A stretch of 42,370 nt of DNA from JAZDCZ01 sp046757925 (GTDB lineage Bacteria; Gemmatimonadota; Gemmatimonadetes; Gemmatimonadales; GWC2-71-9). The stretch lies in the NCBI GenBank assembly GCA_046757925.1, contig JBHHZE010000029.1:1-42370 (forward strand), read 5' to 3'. Below the pieces are notes generated by a model. It made no database searches. It worked only from the letters and a program-made list of their open reading frames with translations, and was not told the DNA's origin. The translations under genes and the position numbers were made by a program. Each line of letters starts with the position of its first letter. Position 1 is the stretch's first letter. Below, one piece after another: positions 26,986 through 34,015 of the stretch.

Positions 26986-26999
26986 GTTAGTATACTAAC
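26986..26999. promoter_or_regulatory. 14-bp perfect palindrome upstream of the gamma-synthase-like gene
   Basis: GTTAGTATACTAAC is fully symmetric, 66 bp before the start at 27065, in a 144-bp gap. Its centre contains TATACT, which could also be a -10 box. An operator for a dimeric regulator is a reasonable reading, but unproven. Confidence 0.4.
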
Positions 27000-27064
27000 T
27001 GGCGGAGTATTACTCAGTGTGCCTAACCCTCGCGTGAGCCTGCCAACACATCGGAGTTTGCAGT

Positions 27065-28339
27065 ATGAGCGAACATAAGAGCAAGACGATAGGTGGGAGG
27101 GAACTCAGGCCCGAGAGCCTGATGATGAGTTACGGCTATGACCCCAGGCTCTCCGAGGGCGCGGTAAAGCCACCGATCTTTCAAACGTCTACGTTCGCGT
27201 TCGAGAGCGCCGAGGCTGGGAAGGCGTTCTTCGAGGTGGCGTACGGGTTGCGAGACAAGGGTCCCACCGAGCAGTTGGGCTTGATCTACAGCCGGCTCAA
27301 CAACCCCGATCTCGAGTTGCTCGAGGACCGACTCACCCTGTGGGACGATGCCGAATCGTGTGCCGTGTTCGAGAGCGGCATGGCCGCGATATCGACATCG
27401 TTGCTCTCGTTCGCTAGACCGGGTGATGTCGTGCTCCATAGCGAACCGCTGTACGGCGGTTCAGATTATCTGGTCAAGCACATTCTTGGCGAATTCGGAG
27501 TCGACAGCGTCGGCTTCCGGGCGGGACTGCCGGTGAGTGAGATCGCAGACGACCTAGCGGCGCGTGTGGACGGAAGGCGCGTTGCCGCTGCATTGATCGA
27601 GACTCCCGCCAACCCAACCAATGCCTTGGTGGATATCGCCGGTGTTGCCGGATTGGTGCACACGATGGGTGGTCACGGGCCTAGGCCCGTAGTCATGGTT
27701 GACAACACGTTCTTGGGCCCATTGTGGCAACATCCCTTGAAGCACGGTGCCGACCTGGTACTCTACTCGGCCACGAAGTTCATCGGTGGCCACAGTGACG
27801 TGATAGCAGGTGCCTGTCTCGGCAGCAACGAGTTGCTCTCCACCGTGAGGATGATGCGGACCATAATGGGGACCATGGCGGGGCCCTGGACAGGTTGGCT
27901 CTTGATGAGGAGCCTCGAGACGCTGAAGATGCGGATGACGGCGCAGATGAAGAACGCGCGCTACGTAGCCGACTTCCTGAACGAGCATCCCAAGGTGCGA
28001 AAGGTTTTCTACTTGGGGTTGTTGCAGGAAGAAGATCCGATGTTCCAAATATACCGGCGCCAGTGCGCGGGACCTGGGTCGCTCATCTCGTTCGATGTGG
28101 AGGGTGGTGAAGAGGCCGCGTTTCGCTTCTTGAATTCACTCAAGCTCACAAAGCTAGCTGTGAGTTTGGGTGGAACGGAATCCCTGGCCGAGCATCCCGG
28201 CACGATGACTCATGCAGATGTACCGCCCGAGGAACAGGAGCGAATGGGTATGCCGCCGGGTTTGGTAAGGCTGTCGGTGGGAGTCGAGTACTACGAAGAC
28301 CTGATCGCGGACGTGGAGCAGGCGTTGGAGGCGGTGTGA
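27065..28339 (+). CDS. Cys/Met-metabolism PLP enzyme (cystathionine gamma-synthase family)
   Basis: 424 residues. Family blocks are KPPIFQTSTFAFES, LIYSRLNNPDLELLEDRL, the PLP-contact ESGMAAISTSLLSF, VVMVDNTFLGPLWQHPL and the PLP Lys238 in YSATKFIGGHSDVIAG; late motifs SLGGTESLAEHPGTMTH and RLSVGVEYYEDL are also standard. Enzymes here perform beta/gamma-elimination or replacement on sulfur amino acids (cystathionine synthase/lyase, methionine gamma-lyase); sequence alone does not separate these. It has no operon partner. It probably acts in the cytosol. Confidence 0.9.
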   Translation: MSEHKSKTIGGRELRPESLMMSYGYDPRLSEGAVKPPIFQTSTFAFESAEAGKAFFEVAYGLRDKGPTEQLGLIYSRLNNPDLELLEDRLTLWDDAESCAVFESGMAAISTSLLSFARPGDVVLHSEPLYGGSDYLVKHILGEFGVDSVGFRAGLPVSEIADDLAARVDGRRVAAALIETPANPTNALVDIAGVAGLVHTMGGHGPRPVVMVDNTFLGPLWQHPLKHGADLVLYSATKFIGGHSDVIAGACLGSNELLSTVRMMRTIMGTMAGPWTGWLLMRSLETLKMRMTAQMKNARYVADFLNEHPKVRKVFYLGLLQEEDPMFQIYRRQCAGPGSLISFDVEGGEEAAFRFLNSLKLTKLAVSLGGTESLAEHPGTMTHADVPPEEQERMGMPPGLVRLSVGVEYYEDLIADVEQALEAV

Positions 28340-28395
28340 TGTAGAAGGTCTGGTGCGTGCATCGGACTGTCGAAGAATGTGGCGTGCCCGACCTG

Positions 28396-31300
28396 CTAGA
28401 ACGAGATCATAGTGTAGCTGGTCGCCGTGATCACGTCCGTCTGACAGTTGGCGCATGGACGGAATACGTTACTAAACGTTCCCGCCATAGAACCGTACGT
28501 CAAGACAGTGAATGCGTCGTTATTCACCGGCGAGAACCCGCCCACTGTGTTACTGGCGTCCAATATGCCCGAGAAGTTCGCGACCCCGGTAATGACCAGC
28601 TGATCGTGTGTTCCCACTCCCGAGCCGGGCGTTGTCCCACCGACGTCAATCTCAATCGTGGGGCTTGTGCCTGCTGGTAAGTTACCCTGGATCGTAAGTA
28701 TGCCGGTCGCGCCTGCGCCTCCGGGGCGAATAGTGCCTTCCCACGCGGTAACGGTAGCGCCGGATAGATCGAAGGTTCCCGTTCCCTGAAGTACCGATCC
28801 GGCCGATTGGGTGAAAGTAAGCGGACGGACGGAACCCGTCTGCACATCGAGCGTCCCACCACTGGCATTTGTGAACGGGATGTCGATGCTGGTGACGAAC
28901 GTACCGCCCGACTTCTGGAACGTACCGTTGTTCTGAACGTTTGCAGTGCCGGCACTGAATTGGCCGAAGTCGGCGTCGGTCTGCATGTCGAACACACCGC
29001 CGGCCAGAATGTTGAGCACCGCGTTGTTGCGGAACTGTAACTGGCCGATGCCCGACCACTCTGCCGTACCCGAAATATCCAGAGTCCTGGCGTCGATGCT
29101 CTTGGTACCGGTCGTGCTGCCGATCAATATGACCCCGGTCGGGATCACCGTCTTACCGCTGCCACTCCAGAAACTGTTTGTCCAGGTGACCGTGTCGGTG
29201 GCGAGGAACACGCCGCCACCGTCCAGCGTACCGCCACTCATGATAAAGCGCCCCAACTTGACTGTGTCGGCCAAGGTGGCTCCGCCGAGTGTCATTGTTC
29301 CACCGGTAAGTCGCAATAGCCCGGCAGGACTTGGTGCCAAAACTTGGCCCACTGGTAGAGTGGTCGTGCCGCCCGTTACCTGCACCTCGGCACCACTGGC
29401 AATGGTGACGGTGCCACCCAAACTGTTGCCGTTCACCGGGAACTGGACCTGCCCGGCCTGCACGTCGAGCGTTGCACCGCTGTTATTGGTAAAGGGAACG
29501 CTGAACGATGTGGCCGCCGCACCAGCCGATTTGCGGAATATCCCGTTGTTCTGAACGTTTGCAGTGCCGGCACTGAATTGGCCGAAGTCGGCGTCGGTCT
29601 GCATGTCGAACACACCGCCGGCCAGAATGTTGAGCACCGCGTTGTTGCGGAACTGTAACTGGCCGATGCCCGACCACACCGCGCTGCCGGTAATCAGCAA
29701 AGTGCGGGTGTCGATGCTCTTGGTACCGGTCCCGCTGCCGGTGAATGTGGCTCCCGAAAGGACGACGGTGCTGCCCGTGCCGGACTGTATACCGCCACTC
29801 CAATCGTAGGAGCCGCTTACGGAGACCGTACCGGGTCCGGCGAGAGTGCCGCCAGTCTGGATGATGGCTCCGTTGGTGCCCACGGCGGCAGCGGTGTCGA
29901 TCGTCATGGTGGTGGACACAATGGCGAGCGTCTGTGTCCCGGTGTTCCCGCCCAGAACCAGCGTCTTGACCCTGGTGTTGATGTCTAGTGTAACTGTGTA
30001 GGTGCCGTCGACAGTGATGAACACATCATCGAGCGAATCTGGCACCACACCGGTACTCCAGTTGGACGCCACGCTCCAGTTGCCGCTCACCGGGTTGACC
30101 CATGAGACACCCAGCTGTGGTCCTACATCGAATGTGGCGCTCGCGGCGGCGGTCAACCCCGTGGCGGTCGCGGAGAGCTGGTATGCAGTACCAACCAGAT
30201 CGATCGTGAGATCCGTGAACGACGCCACACCGGATGCTGCAGTCACCGGACTCGTACCCGACAAGACCGCGCCCGCCGCACCCGTACCCGCCGCGATAGC
30301 GAGGCTCACCGATGTAGTGTTGTCAGTACTCACCAAGTTCCCGAACGTGTCCTCGACGCTCACGTCCACCGAGAACACCGCAGCCACCGTCGTGTTCGTA
30401 GGCTCGACGGAGAACGCCAACTGCGCGGGCGCTCCCACATTGGCCTGCTCGGTGAAGTCCACAGAATCCTTACCCGCCAACACGGCCCGCACGAGGTTGG
30501 ACACCGGCGTGGTCCCCAAGGTCAACACCACCGCCGCTCGACCCAGCGAATCGGTCACCGTGCTCGTAGCACTCAGCGTCCCGCCTCCCGATACGACACT
30601 CCACGCGATTGCGGTACCCGGCACCGGGTTGCTGTTGCTGTCGGTAGCCACCACGATCAACGAATCGGGCAGGACGGTGCCGACCGTGCCGGACTGAACG
30701 TCACCAAGGACCTTGGTCAGGAGGCTGGCGTTGCCCAATGTGCCCGTCGCCGTAAAGACCACCGAAGCGGGAACGGTGAGAGCCGCCTTCTGTGCAGAGT
30801 CGGCAACCGTGGCGGTTGTGGTAACCGTGGTAGCGGGCTTAGCGGCGCTACCCGCCGAGTCGGCCGTAACGGCCGGTGGCGCAGGGACCACGTCGGTCAA
30901 GGCGGTAAGTTGGTTGGTGCCCGCGGTGGTGCCCAACGTCCAACTGCCCACCGTGGTCAGTCCGGCAGCATCGGTGTTCTGGGCACCGCCGGTGATACTG
31001 CCCCCGCCCGCCGTGACGGAGAACGTTACCGGAAGCCCGGCTACTCCATTGCCGAAGGCATCCACCACTCTGACCGATGGCGGTGTCGACACCGCCTTGC
31101 CCGCCACTACCGCCTGTGCGTCACCAGCCACCTTCACGATCGACTTGGCGGGGCCGGGGGTGCCAGTGGCCGTCACGGTGGTCTGCGCAGTCGAACCGAA
31201 CACAGAAACTGTCGCGGTTTGGGTACCCGCTCCACCTCCCAGCGTCCAAGTGGTCATTGCAGCACCCAGTGTATCAGCCGCCACCGTGTCCGCCGAGAAG

Positions 31301-32163
31301 GTCCCGCCGTCGGCCGTGGCAAACACCACCCTGGCACCCTCGACTGGGAGTCCGTCGGAGGCTGTGAGCTGGACCGTTATGGGCTGAGCCAGGGCTAGCC
31401 CCACCTGGCCCGTCTGCTGATCGCCCGACACCACGGTGACCGAGTTGGGCACTGGCTGAACCAGCACCGAGGCAGTGTCTGCGGGTCCAGTAAGCAGTTC
31501 TGCTACGATCATCACGGGTCCCCGGGTGGCCCCTCCCACCACCTGACTGCTGCCCGGGTCCGGCACTTGGGCTGCCACAGTGTCCAGCGAGCGCCACGCT
31601 ATGGGGGTCCCGGGGATAGGGACTCCGGCGGTGTCCAGCGCCACCGCATTGAGAGCTACCGTATCGCCCGTGAGCACCGTGGCACCGGCGGTTAGAATCG
31701 ATACTCCCACGGCGTTGGCACCCACACCCACGTACACTGCAGCTACGTCTATCGGCACCGGAGGAGCGTTCTTGGGCGTATCGGTGGTTGCCGTCACGGT
31801 AACCGGCCCGGCCTTGAAGGCCGTATCGTTTGTCGGCGTGATGAAATCCATAGTCAGCTGGAAGTCTTCAGGGGATTCCATCACGGTGACTGTGAGAGTC
31901 AGGGCGACGGAGTCTGCGCCGGGAGTGACCGAAAACACGGTGTCTAGGGCCGTCGAGCCATCGCTCTCACGTTTCAGAATCAGGTGGATCTTGTTGATGT
32001 CTACGATCCCGGCGGCTTGGGTGACGAACGAGGGGGCAAGCGAGAAATTGGCGAATTGGGGTACGGGAGGACCGCCCACGTCGTCGTCACAGCTGCCGAC
32101 GAGTACGCCCAGAATGAGCGCAATAGGCCATGAGTTGCGTGGGCGCAACAGCGGTCGAGTCAT
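28396..32163 (-). CDS. Large Ig-like plus beta-helix surface lipoprotein
   Basis: 1255 residues from ATG 32163; a TTG 48 bases upstream is possible but unlikely. The leader (NSWPIALILGVLVGSC, then DDD) is a lipoprotein signal, and the acidic residues after Cys suit surface or outer-membrane sorting. From ~120 to 680 there are several bacterial Ig-like (invasin/Big_1) domains with repeating patterns such as VDAFGNGVAGLPVTFSVTAG. From ~684 (SWVNPVSGNWSVASNWSTG) the rest is a Gly/Thr/Ser-rich beta-helix as in passenger-type adhesins. Residues ~829-873 and ~1035-1079 are identical. The role is probably surface adhesion or structure. A decayed paralog lies at 32798-33501. Confidence 0.85.
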   Translation of the reverse strand: MTRPLLRPRNSWPIALILGVLVGSCDDDVGGPPVPQFANFSLAPSFVTQAAGIVDINKIHLILKRESDGSTALDTVFSVTPGADSVALTLTVTVMESPEDFQLTMDFITPTNDTAFKAGPVTVTATTDTPKNAPPVPIDVAAVYVGVGANAVGVSILTAGATVLTGDTVALNAVALDTAGVPIPGTPIAWRSLDTVAAQVPDPGSSQVVGGATRGPVMIVAELLTGPADTASVLVQPVPNSVTVVSGDQQTGQVGLALAQPITVQLTASDGLPVEGARVVFATADGGTFSADTVAADTLGAAMTTWTLGGGAGTQTATVSVFGSTAQTTVTATGTPGPAKSIVKVAGDAQAVVAGKAVSTPPSVRVVDAFGNGVAGLPVTFSVTAGGGSITGGAQNTDAAGLTTVGSWTLGTTAGTNQLTALTDVVPAPPAVTADSAGSAAKPATTVTTTATVADSAQKAALTVPASVVFTATGTLGNASLLTKVLGDVQSGTVGTVLPDSLIVVATDSNSNPVPGTAIAWSVVSGGGTLSATSTVTDSLGRAAVVLTLGTTPVSNLVRAVLAGKDSVDFTEQANVGAPAQLAFSVEPTNTTVAAVFSVDVSVEDTFGNLVSTDNTTSVSLAIAAGTGAAGAVLSGTSPVTAASGVASFTDLTIDLVGTAYQLSATATGLTAAASATFDVGPQLGVSWVNPVSGNWSVASNWSTGVVPDSLDDVFITVDGTYTVTLDINTRVKTLVLGGNTGTQTLAIVSTTMTIDTAAAVGTNGAIIQTGGTLAGPGTVSVSGSYDWSGGIQSGTGSTVVLSGATFTGSGTGTKSIDTRTLLITGSAVWSGIGQLQFRNNAVLNILAGGVFDMQTDADFGQFSAGTANVQNNGIFRKSAGAAATSFSVPFTNNSGATLDVQAGQVQFPVNGNSLGGTVTIASGAEVQVTGGTTTLPVGQVLAPSPAGLLRLTGGTMTLGGATLADTVKLGRFIMSGGTLDGGGVFLATDTVTWTNSFWSGSGKTVIPTGVILIGSTTGTKSIDARTLDISGTAEWSGIGQLQFRNNAVLNILAGGVFDMQTDADFGQFSAGTANVQNNGTFQKSGGTFVTSIDIPFTNASGGTLDVQTGSVRPLTFTQSAGSVLQGTGTFDLSGATVTAWEGTIRPGGAGATGILTIQGNLPAGTSPTIEIDVGGTTPGSGVGTHDQLVITGVANFSGILDASNTVGGFSPVNNDAFTVLTYGSMAGTFSNVFRPCANCQTDVITATSYTMISF
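28925..29059 (-). repeat. 135-bp direct repeat, copy 2, in the beta-helix region
   Basis: Identical base for base to 29543-29677. The 618-bp offset is exactly 206 codons, so both copies are in frame and encode the same 45 residues (SGIGQLQFRNNAVLN and on). Flanks diverge sharply. Confidence 0.97.
29543..29677 (-). repeat. 135-bp direct repeat, copy 1, in the beta-helix region
   Basis: Perfect match to 28925-29059, including synonymous positions. This implies recent duplication or gene conversion within the surface-protein gene. Confidence 0.97.
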
Positions 32164-32230
32164 ATGGTCGGTTCTAACGGGTGCTAAGGGTCCGACGGCG
32201 GAACGGGGCAATTTATGGGCCGGGACGGGC

Positions 32231-32320
32231 TCGGCAAGGAGGGCGGTGGCCCGGCCCCGCCGACTTCCAAGTCAGCGGCCCGTCTCCGACCGTCTTGTCC
32301 GTCTTTGTCCGTCCTCTCAC
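32231..32320 (-). repeat. Duplicated upstream region, copy A (upstream of the intact surface protein)
   Basis: About 90 bp that aligns with 33581-33670 upstream of the decayed paralog: shared GCAAGGAGGG, GCCCCGCC, CTTCCA and a CCGTCT-rich pyrimidine stretch ending GCTCAC/TCTCAC. The copies differ at many positions. It probably holds the promoter/leader of this protein family, read on the minus strand. Confidence 0.7.
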
Positions 32321-32365
32321 TCGGATGGACGCCCCTTGCTCACTCGGCCGAGGAGAAGCGATACT

Positions 32366-32726
32366 ATGGCTATGCCCGATACCGCACGCCGGTACACCAT
32401 CGACGAGGTCCTCGCATTCCCGAGCGATGGGAATCGCTACGAACTCGTGCACGGAGAACTCCTAGTGACTCCGGCACCTCGGCCGGTACACCAGGTAGTG
32501 ATCGGATCCGTTTACCGACGGCTCTCTGCGTATCTAGATGACCACTCAGAGGTTGCACGCTTATTCCTGTCGCCGGCAGATATCTCGTGGGCGGACGACG
32601 AGTTGGTGCAACCCGATTTGTTCGTTGTGCCGTCGGACGAGGTCTCGACCAGCTGGACGGCCTACCGGACGCTGCTGCTAGCCGTCGAGGTTGTCTCTCC
32701 GAGTTCGTCGCGGTACGACCGCGTTT
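32366..32726 (+). pseudogene. Uma2-family (DUF820) nuclease, 3'-truncated
   Basis: From ATG 32366, with AGGAG about 10 bases upstream, ~120 residues match the N-terminal two thirds of Uma2-family PD-(D/E)XK proteins: RYTIDEVLAFPSDGNRYELV, HGELLVTPAPRPVHQ, VQPDLFVVPSDE and LAVEVVSPSSSRYDR. The Asp (QPDLF) and Glu (AVEVVSP) of the metal site are present. Immediately after RYDR, where family members have the catalytic Lys and the YWIVD segment, the sequence changes to a heptad repeat and then antisense surface-protein DNA. The frame stays open to 33142 but is not homologous. The product is probably inactive. Uma2 genes are common in multicopy in some phyla; the role is unclear. Confidence 0.75.
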
Positions 32727-32730
32727 GTGG

Positions 32731-32772
32731 CATTTCACATTTCACTTTTCACATCTTGCCACTTGCCCTTTT
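32731..32772 (+). repeat. Degenerate heptad repeat at the Uma2 break
   Basis: Units CATTTCA, CATTTCA, CTTTTCA, then decaying CATCTTG, CCACTTG, CCCTTTT. Period 7, starting within 10 bp of where Uma2 homology stops. Confidence 0.7.
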
Positions 32773-32797
32773 CCCTGTCGTCCCTACCGCCGCATTC

Positions 32798-33501
32798 CTA
32801 CGGAACAAACCGCCAAAGGTCGTTGAGTCGGCCCACCAGCCCCGCAACGTCAAAGCCGCTACCACCAAAGAGCCAGAGATTGTCAGCGGCGTCGATCCAC
32901 GAAACAGGCACTTGGCGTGCGCCCGGAACGTTGGAGGGGCTGGCGGTGTCCCGGGTGCCGTAGACGCCCAATTGAGCGACACTCGAGCTGCCCGAGACCC
33001 AGGTCCAGTCTCCAGTCGTTGGTGCTGGCGCAGACGCCGTGACGTACAGAGTATCCGGTGTCTGGCCGGAGGTGAACAAGGTGTCGAGGGTCACCCCGGT
33101 GATCGTCGGCAGGGTCACCGCACTGAAGTTGCCGACTCGTGACCCGAACGTCATGATGGCGAACCGGTCGCCGCTGCTCGGCGCAAACGTATTGACCGTA
33201 TCAACTACCAGTGCACCACCCAACGTCGCCACGCCGCTCACGTTCAACCGGTCGTACCCTGTACCGACGGTCGTGCCTCCGAGTTCGATGCCGATCGCAC
33301 CCGATGCTCCGAGCGGTACGGCACCGGTGAGGGTGAGGATGCCTGGCGACGTGCCCGGATTGATCAGTCCCATGTTGTCGAACGTGATGAACGAAACATC
33401 GAGCGTCCCGTTGCCTTCTATGGTGCCGCCCGTGGAGTTAGTGAGGGACGTTCCTCACGTGTCAGGATCACATGGATCTTGTTGATGTCCACGATCCCGG
33501 C
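32798..33501 (-). pseudogene. Collapsed paralog of the surface lipoprotein (N- and C-terminal pieces joined)
   Basis: Read on the minus strand, 33501-33449 encodes GIVDINKIHVILTRE, matching residues ~48-62 of the intact surface protein (GIVDINKIHLILKRE). It then jumps directly to a beta-helix C-terminal segment (NSTGGTIEGNGTLD, then GLINPGTSPGILTLTGAVPL) and a Kelch-like end (DNLWLFGGSG...LNDLWRFVP). The two pieces are in different frames, and a TGA stands just before the second, so the gene is broken; everything between is deleted. The 191-residue open frame from 33373 has only an internal Met as start. Copy B of the shared upstream region lies just 5' (33581-33670). Confidence 0.75.
33441..33458. 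repeat. Inverted repeat at the deletion joint of the pseudogene
   Basis: GTGAGG (33441-33446) and CCTCAC (33453-33458) flank a 6-base spacer exactly where the N- and C-terminal pieces meet. It may have promoted the deletion or formed during it. Confidence 0.6.
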
Positions 33502-33580
33502 ATGTCGCCTTCTCTGTTTAGATCGGTACTACGACGGCGGGCGTTTGGTTACGAGACCAATCTCGTGGGCCGTGGATCGG

Positions 33581-33670
33581 TTTCGCAAGGAGGGTAGCCC
33601 AGCCCCGCCCGCTTCCAGGTCAACTGTCCGTCCCCGACTATCTCCGTCCGTCTCTGCCCGTCTTGCTCAC
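33581..33670 (-). repeat. Duplicated upstream region, copy B (upstream of the pseudogene)
   Basis: Diverged counterpart of 32231-32320; see copy A. The rest of 33502-33733 shows no gene that I can support. Confidence 0.7.
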
Positions 33671-33733
33671 CCAGTTGTCGTACCGCCTACAGGCAGGGTG
33701 GCCCAGACGCAGTTGGGCTCAGGGCTCACACCC

Positions 33734-33952
33734 CTACGGGAGGAATCGATGCAAGGCGATCATGATGCCTATTGTTCCGACCCAGAACCCGAACATCCAC
33801 CTGACGAGTTCGGCCTTGGTAGCCGCAAGGCGCTGTTCGAATCTGGATTCCAGAGCCGACACCCGCTGTTCCAGCTTGGCGTCGAAGAAGGAGTATCGAA
33901 AACGGCAGCGCGTTGAGCGCGGAGGCTGATCTGGGTCGAGTTCGTTTGCCAC
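33734..33952 (-). CDS. Small coiled-coil protein with C-terminal membrane helix
   Basis: Up to 72 residues from GTG 33952. The reliable part is the second half: a short amphipathic coiled coil (KLEQRVSALESRFEQRLAA) followed by a membrane helix (LVRWMFGFWVGTIGIMIALH) at the very C-terminus. Small tail-anchored proteins of this plan are common but uncharacterised. The first ~25 residues are Pro/Arg-rich and may not be translated. It begins just after the terminator of the acyl-CoA dehydrogenase gene, so it would need its own promoter; none is obvious. Confidence 0.45.
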   Translation of the reverse strand: MANELDPDQPPRSTRCRFRYSFFDAKLEQRVSALESRFEQRLAATKAELVRWMFGFWVGTIGIMIALHRFLP

Positions 33953-33960
33953 GTGCCGTG

Positions 33961-33984
33961 AAAAGAGGCGGCTGCCGCCGCCTC
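33961..33984 (-). terminator. Intrinsic terminator of the acyl-CoA dehydrogenase gene
   Basis: On the minus strand GAGGCGGC, loop GGCA, GCCGCCTC then TTTT: a perfect 8-bp GC-rich stem followed by a T-run, 32 bases past the stop at 34016. Confidence 0.8.
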
Positions 33985-34015
33985 GAGTTCACGTATCGGA
34001 ACTGCGGTTGCCTGG

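Noticed and set aside
28925..29677. Possible CRISPR or insertion sequence from the long repeats
   Set aside because: The repeats are in frame within one protein gene, only two copies, 618 bp apart, with no terminal inverted repeats or transposase.
30002..31387. Plus-strand Val/Pro/Thr-rich frames of 220-230 residues
   Set aside because: Antisense to the Ig-like domains; their composition mirrors the Thr/Val codons of the real gene.
31580..33142. 520-residue plus-strand reading frame
   Set aside because: Its first half is antisense to the surface lipoprotein, and its end is antisense to the paralog remnant. Only 32366-32726 has protein-family similarity (Uma2).
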